From an uncultured Bacilli bacterium (GTDB lineage: Bacteria; Bacillota_I; Bacilli_A; RF39; UBA660), in contig CALWAJ010000032.1 of assembly GCA_944373065.1 (NCBI GenBank), positions 1 to 13,371 of the forward strand: 13,371 nt of DNA, read 5' to 3'. Position 1 is the first letter of the stretch; each line of letters starts with the position of its first letter. The position numbers were made by a program, and so were the translations under genes. The notes under the pieces are model-generated. The model was given only the letters and a program-made list of their open reading frames with translations, was not told where the DNA came from and made no database searches. Of the stretch, positions 1 to 7,693 are shown one piece after another.

Positions 1-276
1 TATATCAATGTCATGAAAAATATTTCAATAGATTGTGACTGTGATGGTAATGCCTCAGCTCCTTGTATGCAAGATATCGGAATTCTTGCATCAACTGATC
101 CTGTAGCAGTAGATCAAGCTTGTCTTGACCTTGTATATAACTCTACTGACCCTGGTAAAGATAAATTAATACAAAGAATTGAATCACTTCATGGTGTACA
201 TACTGTAGAAGTAGCTTATGACCTTGGTGTAGGTAACCGTAAGTATGAACTTATTGATTTAGATAAGAAAAAATAA
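1..276 (+). CDS. DUF362 domain-containing protein, C-terminal part (5' end outside window)
   Basis: The reading frame is open from base 1, so the gene starts upstream and the ATG at 13 is probably internal. The visible 91 residues carry a Cys-Asp-Cys-Asp segment, then a Cys-Met-Gln-Asp-Ile-Gly stretch and the sequence STDPVAVDQACLDLV. These features are typical of the C-terminus of DUF362 proteins, which are iron-sulfur-associated and common in anaerobes. The molecular function of the family is not settled. Any ferredoxin-type 4Fe-4S domain would lie further upstream and cannot be seen here. The gene ends in TAA and is followed by an intrinsic terminator, so it is the last gene of its transcript. 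I am confident about the family from the closing motif but not about its role. Confidence 0.82.
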   Translation, partial: YINVMKNISIDCDCDGNASAPCMQDIGILASTDPVAVDQACLDLVYNSTDPGKDKLIQRIESLHGVHTVEVAYDLGVGNRKYELIDLDKKK

Positions 277-323
277 AAACATAGACTTGACTGTATGTCA
301 AATAATATTCATATTTAACATTT

Positions 324-360
324 AAGCATCTAGTATAATTATTAGATGCTTTTTATTTTC
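324..360 (+). terminator. Rho-independent terminator after the DUF362 gene
   Basis: A 9-bp perfect stem (AAGCATCTA at 324-332 with TAGATGCTT at 343-351) encloses a 10-base loop and runs into a T-rich tract. It lies 48 bases after the DUF362 stop codon and before the next promoter, which separates the two transcripts. Confidence 0.85.
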
Positions 361-365
361 TAGTA

Positions 366-386
366 TGTTATACTAATACGAGGAAG
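366..386 (+). promoter_or_regulatory. Candidate extended -10 promoter and ribosome binding site of the SNF2 gene
   Basis: TATACT at 369-374 is preceded by TGT (366-368), giving an extended -10 element. No -35 hexamer is convincing at 16-18 bases upstream. AGGAAG at 381-386 lies 7 bases before the ATG at 394 and fixes that start. The predicted transcript would begin very close to the ribosome binding site, so the promoter call is tentative while the ribosome binding site is solid. Confidence 0.4.
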
Positions 387-393
387 TGATAGT

Positions 394-3300
394 ATGACTG
401 ATGAATTATTAAAATATGTTTCTTATAGTGATTTACAAAAAGGTTTAAATTATGATAATAGAAAAGTTAAATATGTTGGCATGGGACAAGATTATGATGA
501 ACTAATTTATAGATTTATTGTCTCATCAGAACATACTCTTCAATCTTATATAGTTACAATATATACAGATACAAAGCATAGTATAATTGATACTTCTTGT
601 ACTTGTCCTCAATATAGTGCTACATCATCTTGTAAACACGTTGCTGCATCCTTAATTAAATATCAAGGAGAATATTTTTTAATTGATGAAAATGATACTG
701 CTGATTACTATGCTAATAATCTTTTAAATGAAATAAAAACTGTTGCCAATAATAAAACTATCATCAAAAAAGAAGCCTTTATTATTCCATATTTTAGGTT
801 AGAAACTCATCGTGACTACTACAGTTACTATAGCAATAACTATGTTTCATATTATGAACTAAGATTTAAAATAGGGTCAAGTAAAATGTATGCTTTGGGT
901 ACAAAAGTAAATTCTTTTATTGATAAATATCGTAATGGTGGCGAAGTCAAATTTGGTAAAGAATTTATTTATGATAATAGAAATTATTATTTTAATACTG
1001 AAAGTAAGAAAATAATTAATTTTATAGAATTAGCATATTCTAGACTTTATCGTTATGACTCCTATTTAATCCCTACTAAAAATACTTTAGATGATTTATT
1101 TGAAATAGTAGATAGTGTTTATGTAGAAGCTCCTTTTATTAATAGAGAATTACCTTTAATTAAAGGCCTACCTTTTAATTTCAAAGTAACTAGAGAAAAT
1201 AATACGCATACTTTAAACATAGATGCCAACTTAAGAGATTTAACTAATCTTTGTAGTGATTATAGATATTTAATAGATAAAAATGGTATTTATAAATTAA
1301 ATGAAATAGAAAGTATCATTGCTAGAAACATCTTAGAAGAAGAAATAGATAGTTTAACCTTTTCAGATGATAGATTTAAAGATGTTAAAGATTTTTTAAT
1401 ACCTAATATTAAAGATAAAGTTGAACTTGATGATTCCGTAGATGACTTAGTTATAGTAAAAACTCCTTCTGTTAAGTTATATTTTGATATTTTAGAGTTA
1501 TACGTAGAATGTAAAATAATATTTACTTATGGTGATATAGAAGTTAATTACTTAGATAAAAAAGATAGTGATGTAATTAGAGATAAAGAGTTTGAAAGAA
1601 ATGTCTTTTTAGATATTACTAAATATGGTTTTGATAGTGAACTTAAGCTTTATGATATAGATGAAGTAGGAGAGTTCTTAGAAAATGGTTTAGATGAGTT
1701 AACTGATATTTACGAAGTGTTTACCAGTGAAAAGTTAAAAAATACAAACTTAATAAAAAAGGTAAAAGGAAGTACTACTTTCAGCATAGGAAAAGACAAT
1801 ATCTTAAATTACGAATTTAAACTTGATAATGTAAGCCCTAGTGAGTTAGATGATATCTTTTTAAGTTTAAAAAATAAAAAGAAGTATTATAGATTAAAAA
1901 GTGGTGATGTTTTAGATTTACTAGACCCATCTCTTAAAGAGTTAGAAGAGTTAAAAGAAGATTTAGACTTAGAGGATGAAAAGGGAGAAATACCTAAGTT
2001 TAGAGCCCTTTATCTTGATAGTTTAAGAAGTAAGAATAGATTTATTAAGACTAATAATTTATTTGATGACTTTGTAAAAAACTTTAAAGAATATAAGAAT
2101 AGTAATATTATCTTTACAAGAGAAGAGAATAATCTTTTAAGACCTTATCAAAAAGATGGTGTTAAATGGCTTTATAATCTATATAAATGTGGTCTTGGGG
2201 GAATCCTTGCAGATGAGATGGGACTTGGTAAAAGCTTACAGACTATTATCTTTATTAGAAGAGTTTTAGAAGAAGATAATGCTGCTAAAATATTAATAGT
2301 AACTCCAACAGCATTAGTTTATAACTGGGATAATGAATTTCATAAGTTCAGTGATGATATTAAAAGAAGTATTTTTGCAGGTTTAAAGAAAGATAGACAT
2401 AATAAATTAAAAATCTATAATGGTAATGTCTATATTACTAGTTATGGCTTACTTAGAGAAGATTTAGATATCTATAAAGAGATGAATTTTAAAGTTATGA
2501 TTATCGATGAAGCCCAAAATATTAAGAATCCTACTGCTATGCTAACTAAAGCGGTTAAGAGCATTAACAGTGAAGTTAAACTTGCTCTAACAGGAACACC
2601 TATTGAAAATTCTATTCTAGAGTTATGGAGTATCTTTGATTATATAATGCCAGGCTTTCTTGCTAATAAAACTAAGTTTAGTGAAAAGTATAAGATAGGA
2701 GAAGACTTTGATGATGATACTAATATGACTTTAAGTAAATTAAGAAGCCAAGTTAAACCATTCATATTGAGACGTAAGAAAAATGAAGTATTAAAAGATT
2801 TACCTGATAAGTTAGAGAATAATATTTATATAGATTTAAGTGATGAAGAAAAGAAGATATACGCAGCTTTAGTTAAAGAGACTAAAGAAGAGATGGAAGA
2901 GTTAGTAAGTGCAGGTTTTTCTAAGAACAAAATGCAAATACTTACATTACTAACAAGACTTAGACAAGTATGTATTGACCCTAAGATTATCTTTGATAAC
3001 TATAATAAGACATCTTCTAAAATAGAACACTTAATAGATGTAGTTAAAGAAGCAGTATCTAATGGCCATAAAATACTTTTATTTACCAGTTTTAGAACAG
3101 CTTTAAACATCGTAAAAGATAATCTTACTAAAGAAGGTATTACTAGTTATGTTATAGATGGTTCTGTTAGTAGTAAGAAACGTCAAGAATTAGTAGATAA
3201 ATTTAATACAGATGATACTAATATCTTCTTAATTATGTTAAAAAGTGGAGGAACAGGACTTAATTTAACCAGTGCTGATATTGTAATACACTTAGATTTA

Positions 3301-3543
3301 TGGTGGAATCCGCAAGCTGAGAATCAAGCGACAGATAGAGCTCATCGTATAGGACAAAAGAATACTGTAGAAGTTATTAAACTAATTACTAAAGGAACAA
3401 TTGAAGAGAAGATTCTTGATTTGCAGGCAAAGAAGAAAATACTTAGTGATAAACTAATAGAAAATGATGGTGATGAGTACAAGAGTTTCCAAAACTTATC
3501 TGTTGATGATATAAGAGAATTATTAAAATTTAATAATGAATAG
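394..3543 (+). CDS. SWIM zinc-finger SNF2-family DEAD/DEAH-box helicase
   Basis: This 1049-residue protein is a predicted ATP-dependent double-stranded DNA translocase of the bacterial SNF2 (RapA-like/HepA) class. An N-terminal SWIM zinc finger has the CxC-x8-CxH ligands C69, C71, C80 and H82. A long middle region of about 500 residues fits the bacterial SNF2-associated region. The motor begins near LRPYQ at residue 582. Its motifs are Walker A with K613 in GLGKS, DEAQ at 705-708, LTGTP at 732-736, SGGTGLN from 951, and the QATDRAHRIGQ arginine-finger motif from 978. All key motor residues are intact, so the enzyme should be active. Such proteins act in the cytoplasm on DNA or transcription complexes, but the specific target is unknown. 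It is the first gene of an apparent operon and ends 11 bases before the phosphatase gene. Confidence 0.95.
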   Translation: MTDELLKYVSYSDLQKGLNYDNRKVKYVGMGQDYDELIYRFIVSSEHTLQSYIVTIYTDTKHSIIDTSCTCPQYSATSSCKHVAASLIKYQGEYFLIDENDTADYYANNLLNEIKTVANNKTIIKKEAFIIPYFRLETHRDYYSYYSNNYVSYYELRFKIGSSKMYALGTKVNSFIDKYRNGGEVKFGKEFIYDNRNYYFNTESKKIINFIELAYSRLYRYDSYLIPTKNTLDDLFEIVDSVYVEAPFINRELPLIKGLPFNFKVTRENNTHTLNIDANLRDLTNLCSDYRYLIDKNGIYKLNEIESIIARNILEEEIDSLTFSDDRFKDVKDFLIPNIKDKVELDDSVDDLVIVKTPSVKLYFDILELYVECKIIFTYGDIEVNYLDKKDSDVIRDKEFERNVFLDITKYGFDSELKLYDIDEVGEFLENGLDELTDIYEVFTSEKLKNTNLIKKVKGSTTFSIGKDNILNYEFKLDNVSPSELDDIFLSLKNKKKYYRLKSGDVLDLLDPSLKELEELKEDLDLEDEKGEIPKFRALYLDSLRSKNRFIKTNNLFDDFVKNFKEYKNSNIIFTREENNLLRPYQKDGVKWLYNLYKCGLGGILADEMGLGKSLQTIIFIRRVLEEDNAAKILIVTPTALVYNWDNEFHKFSDDIKRSIFAGLKKDRHNKLKIYNGNVYITSYGLLREDLDIYKEMNFKVMIIDEAQNIKNPTAMLTKAVKSINSEVKLALTGTPIENSILELWSIFDYIMPGFLANKTKFSEKYKIGEDFDDDTNMTLSKLRSQVKPFILRRKKNEVLKDLPDKLENNIYIDLSDEEKKIYAALVKETKEEMEELVSAGFSKNKMQILTLLTRLRQVCIDPKIIFDNYNKTSSKIEHLIDVVKEAVSNGHKILLFTSFRTALNIVKDNLTKEGITSYVIDGSVSSKKRQELVDKFNTDDTNIFLIMLKSGGTGLNLTSADIVIHLDLWWNPQAENQATDRAHRIGQKNTVEVIKLITKGTIEEKILDLQAKKKILSDKLIENDGDEYKSFQNLSVDDIRELLKFNNE

Positions 3544-3554
3544 GAAGGGTAGTT

Positions 3555-4013
3555 ATGATAAGAATTTGTTTTGTATGTTTAGGTAATATTTGTAGAAGTC
3601 CAATGGCTGAGTTTATCTTTAAAGATTTAGTAAAAAAAGAAGGTCTTGCAAAAGAATTTTTAATAGAGTCAAGAGCTACATGCAATGACGAAATAGGTAA
3701 TGACATGCATCCTGGAACTAAGAAAATGTTAGATAAACACAATATTCCTTATAAGAGACATTATGCCACTAGATTATTAAAGAGTGACTATGATAAGTAT
3801 GATTACTTTATAGGTATGGATAATTACAATGTTATATCTATGAAAAAGTTATTTGGTACAAGTGATAAAATATATAAATTATTAGATTTTACTAAGAATA
3901 ATAAAGAAATAGATGACCCTTGGTATTCACATAAATTTGATATTACTTATGAAGAAATATATAATGGCTGTAAAGAATTGCTTAATACCTTAAAAAAACA
4001 ACTAAAAGTTTGA
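3555..4013 (+). CDS. Low-molecular-weight protein-tyrosine phosphatase
   Basis: The 152-residue protein has the family's usual length and N-terminal phosphate-binding loop CLGNICRS, with nucleophile C8 and phosphate-binding R14. The general acid is D121 in the DDPWY motif. It is predicted to hydrolyse phosphotyrosine in cytoplasmic proteins through a cysteinyl-phosphate intermediate. The LMW-PTP fold is shared with arsenate reductase ArsC, but the DP-W-Y motif and the absence of the ArsC relay cysteines favour a phosphatase. An AGGAAGGG ribosome binding site begins in the 11-base gap after the SNF2 stop, so the two genes are probably translated from one mRNA. No tyrosine kinase is visible nearby, so the substrate is unknown. 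The gene ends in TGA, evidence for the standard genetic code. Confidence 0.93.
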   Translation: MIRICFVCLGNICRSPMAEFIFKDLVKKEGLAKEFLIESRATCNDEIGNDMHPGTKKMLDKHNIPYKRHYATRLLKSDYDKYDYFIGMDNYNVISMKKLFGTSDKIYKLLDFTKNNKEIDDPWYSHKFDITYEEIYNGCKELLNTLKKQLKV

Positions 4014-4050
4014 AAACTATGGTATTATGTAAAAAAGTAGGATTATCAAT

Positions 4051-5832
4051 ATGAAACATATTGGCATAATTAATTATAATAAAAAAATAATCTACATAGA
4101 TTTACTAGAGAATAATTTAGAGTGTTATTACTATCACAATCATGAAAAGAAAAATATTAGTATAAACACTGTATTAGAATTATTAAAAAGCATCTTTGAT
4201 AAAACTAACGAAGAATTTTTAGAACAAGATGGAGAATATAAAATCTTTATAAATAAAGAAACAGGCTATAAACACTTTTATAAAGATGGAAAAGAAGATA
4301 TTATTAAGTTCTTTTTGTATAATGGAGAAAATGCTATTCTTTGTAAAGGACTAGATATTAAAGATAAATATAATGAAATAAAGGAATTTTTTAATAAAAA
4401 TAAAGATATTAAGATTATATTGACATTAAATTTAGCTTTAACACTTTCAAACTCTTTTAATATCTATAATCTAGAAAATAATGTTTATAATGCTCAACAA
4501 GAATTAGAAGAGTTAAATATAGCGTCTCTAGAAACAGAGTATAATGAGTATTATGATTATACTTCGTTATCTAATTCCCTAAAATCGCCAGCAAACATTG
4601 GAGAACTTAGAGATGATTTCCTATACAATGAGGATTTAATTAGAGATATATGTAACACTCCTATGACAGAAGATAGAATAATGTCCTTAAAAGAAAAAAC
4701 AACTGATATAGAAGTAGTTACTGTTACATATGAAGAAATGAAAGAAAGAGGCTTATCAAACGCAGTAGGATATTATAACGTTGTAGAAGAGCCTAATGTT
4801 ATTCATACTGTAAACTTAAATAATCCAGATACAATATATCATGAACTAATACACTTATTACAAGATAATAATGAATATAAGTATGTTAAAGAAGCTTGTG
4901 CCGAAATAATATCAACTGAATATTATGGCTGTAAAATTGCTTCTTATCAAGAAGAAGTAAAAATAATTCAAATTTTAATGGAAATTATAGGTAGTGATGC
5001 TATATGGGATATAAACTTTAATGGAGATGATTCTAAATTAGATGAAGTTATACTTAATAATCTACCTGTAGAAGAGTATGGAAAATTATATGGTATATTA
5101 ATAACTAATATAGGCTTTTTAAATCAACAGGAATTAGATGAATTAAATAATTCTTTTGATGAAATATTAAGTGATTTATACTATAGCATATATGGTGAAT
5201 CAATAGAAGAAAATGAAATAATTCAAAATATATATCAATGTTATGATTTTTCTCAAAGTACAACACTAATAAATAATAGACACTATTTTCAAGATGTAGA
5301 AAATAAAAGACCTGATTTTATCAAAAGTGAATATATGACTTTAAAAGATGCTATAGATAAAAATATAGTTAAGGTTGAAATGAAAGGAACAAAAGAAGTT
5401 AGAGTATCAGAAGATGAATATAAAGAAAGATTAAGTAAAAATTTAAAAACTGAAATTGGATATAATTCTATTGAAGGTGTTAAATTTACAAGGAAAAAAT
5501 TTAATGATAAAATTGTAATAAAGTGGGAATATAAAGGCAAAATATATACTACAGAAGAAGCTTTAGAAAAAGGATTAATTGAAGCTTATTACTATTATCT
5601 AAAAGATGAAATAGTTGATTATAATACTATAGATGAAGAAAAAGAATTTGCAAATCTTAACTTTGGCAGCTTTAGTAAAACTATTATTCCTTTAACTGAC
5701 GAATATGATAATGTTGAAAGCTATAGTTATAAAGATGTAGATGGCGAAAAACAAGAAATAGTAAAGTTATCTGACAATATTTACATTTCAAATGAAAACA
5801 CTAAGATAGATGAACAATCAAAATCAAGATAA
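4051..5832 (+). CDS. Hypothetical protein with an HExxH (HELIH) metalloprotease-like motif
   Basis: I do not recognise this 593-residue protein as a named family. Its clearest feature is HELIHLLQ, with H264, E265 and H268, followed by KEACAE, where E281 or E285 could be a third zinc ligand 13-17 residues on. That arrangement is typical of gluzincin-type zinc peptidases, but the rest of the domain is not identifiable by eye. Residues 120-137 form a modestly hydrophobic stretch that could be a membrane segment, with the HELIH region beyond it. The last 200 residues are rich in Lys, Glu, Tyr and Asn, and a repeated YKE/YKD pattern is seen near residues 440-570. A weak AGGA site (4039-4042) lies 8 bases before the ATG. 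It follows the phosphatase after 37 bases with no terminator between, so it probably closes the operon. A peptidase role is an inference. Confidence 0.75.
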   Translation: MKHIGIINYNKKIIYIDLLENNLECYYYHNHEKKNISINTVLELLKSIFDKTNEEFLEQDGEYKIFINKETGYKHFYKDGKEDIIKFFLYNGENAILCKGLDIKDKYNEIKEFFNKNKDIKIILTLNLALTLSNSFNIYNLENNVYNAQQELEELNIASLETEYNEYYDYTSLSNSLKSPANIGELRDDFLYNEDLIRDICNTPMTEDRIMSLKEKTTDIEVVTVTYEEMKERGLSNAVGYYNVVEEPNVIHTVNLNNPDTIYHELIHLLQDNNEYKYVKEACAEIISTEYYGCKIASYQEEVKIIQILMEIIGSDAIWDINFNGDDSKLDEVILNNLPVEEYGKLYGILITNIGFLNQQELDELNNSFDEILSDLYYSIYGESIEENEIIQNIYQCYDFSQSTTLINNRHYFQDVENKRPDFIKSEYMTLKDAIDKNIVKVEMKGTKEVRVSEDEYKERLSKNLKTEIGYNSIEGVKFTRKKFNDKIVIKWEYKGKIYTTEEALEKGLIEAYYYYLKDEIVDYNTIDEEKEFANLNFGSFSKTIIPLTDEYDNVESYSYKDVDGEKQEIVKLSDNIYISNENTKIDEQSKSR

Positions 5833-5838
5833 AAAAAC

Positions 5839-5867
5839 AGTGCTACTCATTGTAGCATTTTTGTTTT
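5839..5867 (+). terminator. Rho-independent terminator after the HELIH gene
   Basis: An 8-bp stem (AGTGCTAC at 5839-5846 with GTAGCATT at 5852-5859, one G-U pair) has a 5-base loop and a T-rich tail. It starts 6 bases after the stop codon and ends the SNF2-phosphatase-HELIH transcript, just before the perR promoter. Confidence 0.85.
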
Positions 5868-5888
5868 GTAAAAAAATAAAAAAACTGA

Positions 5889-5917
5889 TTGACAGGCAGT
5901 TAATGTTTTTATATAAT
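5889..5917 (+). promoter_or_regulatory. Consensus sigma-A promoter of the perR-hydrogenase-rubrerythrin operon
   Basis: The -35 hexamer TTGACA (5889-5894) and the -10 hexamer TATAAT (5912-5917) both match consensus exactly and are separated by the ideal 17 bases. The start of transcription is predicted near 5924. Such a strong promoter normally needs repression, which fits the palindromic operator that overlaps the predicted start. Confidence 0.92.
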
Positions 5918-5922
5918 TTTAA

Positions 5923-5937
5923 TGATAATATTTATCA
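5923..5937 (+). promoter_or_regulatory. Fur/PerR-type operator (7-1-7 palindrome)
   Basis: TGATAATATTTATCA contains a perfect 6-bp inverted repeat (TGATAA/TTATCA) around TAT. It matches the Fur-family 7-1-7 consensus TGATAATnATTATCA at 13 of 14 specified positions, and is also close to the PerR box (TTATAATnATTATAA). It begins 5 bases after the -10 element and covers the predicted transcription start. A bound repressor would therefore block RNA polymerase. The gene just downstream encodes a PerR/Fur protein, so negative autoregulation of the operon is the natural reading; this is inferred from position and sequence. Confidence 0.82.
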
Positions 5938-5951
5938 ATAAGGTGAAGACT

Positions 5952-6341
5952 ATGGAAAGAGAAACTAATCAAAGGAAACAAATACTAGAAGTTATTAGTA
6001 ATTGTTACACTCATCCTAACATAAAAGAATTATCTATGTTAGTAAAAGAAAAATATCCTTCTATTGGTCAAGCTACTGTCTATCGAACTGTAAATAAGTT
6101 AGTAAAAGATGGAATAGTAACAAGGATAGATTGTTCCACTGGTACCTATTATGATTTTAATAGTAATCATTATCATTTTAGATGCCTACACTGTGGTAAG
6201 ATTAGTGATATTTATCTTAGTGATGACGTTATTAATAAAATATTATCAAATGTTTCTTCAAATAAAATTATAAAAGTTAATTTAGTTTTAGAAGGAATTT
6301 GTGAAGAATGTAGTAAAGGTGATTACAATGGATTCAAGTAA
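5952..6341 (+). CDS. perR: Fur-family transcriptional regulator, PerR-like
   Basis: This 129-residue metal-dependent repressor starts at the ATG at 5952, which has AAGGTG (5940-5945) 6 bases upstream. An earlier in-frame ATG at 5922 lies inside the operator, upstream of the expected mRNA 5' end, and has no ribosome binding site. The winged helix includes SIGQATVYRTVNKL (residues 37-50). Two CxxC pairs (C78/C81, C117/C120) form the structural zinc site. Candidate regulatory-metal ligands are H21, D68, H73, H75 and D86. Asp rather than Glu at position 68 matches Bacillus PerR (D85) and argues for peroxide sensing over iron homeostasis. The rubrerythrin and hydrogenase downstream support a peroxide/oxygen regulator. 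The gene overlaps the hydrogenase start by 14 bases. A Fur role remains possible. Confidence 0.88.
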   Translation: MERETNQRKQILEVISNCYTHPNIKELSMLVKEKYPSIGQATVYRTVNKLVKDGIVTRIDCSTGTYYDFNSNHYHFRCLHCGKISDIYLSDDVINKILSNVSSNKIIKVNLVLEGICEECSKGDYNGFK

Positions 6342-7662
6342 AACCATTAGTGAAGAAAAAGATATTAAGAAAGCTGTTAGATTAGATGAAGATAATATCG
6401 CAATAAGAAGAATAAAAGAAAGATGTATAGACTGTGGTAGATGTAAAACTGTCTGTGAGAATCTTGTTGGTATTAAATATGATTATACTAAAACTAAAGA
6501 AGCTGTTTGTATCAACTGTGGACAATGTATTTTAAATTGTCCAGTAGGTGCACTAGTTCCTAAATATGACTATAAAAAAGTTTTAGATTATCTACATGAT
6601 ACTAATAAGACTGTAACTATTTCTATAGCTCCTGCTGTTAGAACTTCTATAGGAGAAGGATTTGGTCTTGAAGCAGGTACATTCTTAGAAAAACAACTTG
6701 TTGGTTCTTTAAAAGAAGCAGGATTCGATTATGTTTTCGATGTGACTTTTGGAGCTGATATGACTGTAGTAGAAGAAGCTACAGAATTAATAGAAAGATT
6801 AAAAACTAAAAAAAATTTACCTCAATTTACCTCTTGTTGCCCAGCTTGGGTCAAATACTTAGAAATTTTTCACGAAAACTTAAGAAAAAATCTATCAACT
6901 ACTAAAAGTCCTATTGGTATTTTAAGTAGCCTATTAAATACCTATTTTTTAAAGATTAAAGAACTAGATAAAAAAGATGTGATTAATGTTGTAGTAGTTC
7001 CCTGTACAGCTAAGAAATTTGAGATTAAAAGAACAGAAATGGGAATGGATATCGCTATCACTACTAGTGAATTAATTATGCTTTTAAAAGAGAGCAATAT
7101 AGATATTAATAAGTCAAAAGAAGAAAATTTTGACGAGATTTTTTCCAAAGGAAGTGGATCTGGTGTTATCTTTGGTAGTAGTGGTGGTGTTTTAGAAGCA
7201 ACACTAAGATGTGCTGATTATTTGTTAACTGGAAAAGAAAATAATGTATTTTTAGACTTTAAAGAAATAAGAAGTAGTGATAAAATAAAAGAAGCCAATG
7301 TAAAAGTTGGTAACTATCATCTAAAAGTAGCAGCAGTTAGTGGTATGCCTAATGTTGAGACAATTCTAACTAAATTACAAGATTATGATTTTATTGAAGT
7401 AATGAACTGTCCTAATGGTTGTGTAGGGGGTGGAGGTCAAGCTCTAGCACCTATAGCAAAGCAATCAGAAATAAATTTAAAAAGAAGTGAGGGGTTATAC
7501 CAGGATGATAAGATGAGTAAAATTAAAATAAGTTATAAAAATCCTGATGTTATAAACATATATAAAACATATCTTGATTATCCTGGTAGTCCTAAAGCTT
7601 TAAAATTATTACATACGAATTTTAAAGATAGAAGCAGTATATTAAAAGAGAAATCTTTTTAA
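6328..7662 (+). CDS. [FeFe] hydrogenase
   Basis: This 444-residue protein is a monomeric-type [FeFe] hydrogenase that would interconvert protons and H2 using reduced ferredoxin in the cytoplasm. Two 4Fe-4S sites are seen: C33/C36/C39/C43 and C61/C64/C67/C71. The H-cluster domain has TSCCPAW (C170 as proton relay, C171 as ligand), PCTAKKFE (C226, K229, E232) and EVMNCPNGCVGGGGQ (C361, C365). The C-terminal 50 residues include the small-subunit-like segment ending in LLHT. In the L2 motif a valine (V224) replaces the methionine usual before PC. I chose the ATG at 6328 because AAAGGTG lies 6 bases upstream; a GTG at 6301 in frame is deep inside perR. Placement with PerR and rubrerythrin suggests expression is tied to oxidative state. 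The maturases HydE, HydF and HydG are not in the window. Confidence 0.94.
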   Translation: MDSSKTISEEKDIKKAVRLDEDNIAIRRIKERCIDCGRCKTVCENLVGIKYDYTKTKEAVCINCGQCILNCPVGALVPKYDYKKVLDYLHDTNKTVTISIAPAVRTSIGEGFGLEAGTFLEKQLVGSLKEAGFDYVFDVTFGADMTVVEEATELIERLKTKKNLPQFTSCCPAWVKYLEIFHENLRKNLSTTKSPIGILSSLLNTYFLKIKELDKKDVINVVVVPCTAKKFEIKRTEMGMDIAITTSELIMLLKESNIDINKSKEENFDEIFSKGSGSGVIFGSSGGVLEATLRCADYLLTGKENNVFLDFKEIRSSDKIKEANVKVGNYHLKVAAVSGMPNVETILTKLQDYDFIEVMNCPNGCVGGGGQALAPIAKQSEINLKRSEGLYQDDKMSKIKISYKNPDVINIYKTYLDYPGSPKALKLLHTNFKDRSSILKEKSF

Positions 7663-7693
7663 TATAAATAATTATAGAAGGAAGGTAATATTA

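Noticed and set aside
287..316. TTGACT at 287 as a promoter
   Set aside because: No acceptable -10 hexamer lies 16-18 bases downstream, and it would be followed at once by the terminator at 324.
3530..3742. A 70-codon minus-strand open frame over the phosphatase start
   Set aside because: It is antisense to a conserved catalytic loop and has no start signals, so it is a shadow of the real gene. The same holds for minus frames at 5289-5540, 6942-7148 and 11504-11746.
4010..4028. TTGAAA at 4010 with TATTAT at 4023 as a promoter for the HELIH gene
   Set aside because: The spacing between the hexamers is only 7 bases, so this is not a usable promoter. Co-transcription with the phosphatase gene is simpler.
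5922..5951. An upstream ATG at 5922 that would add 10 residues to PerR
   Set aside because: It lies within the operator and upstream of the predicted mRNA start, and has no ribosome binding site. The ATG at 5952 has AAGGTG at good spacing and gives the usual PerR N-terminus.
6301..6327. GTG at 6301 as the hydrogenase start
   Set aside because: It would lie deep within perR and lacks a ribosome binding site. The ATG at 6328 has AAAGGTG 6 bases upstream.
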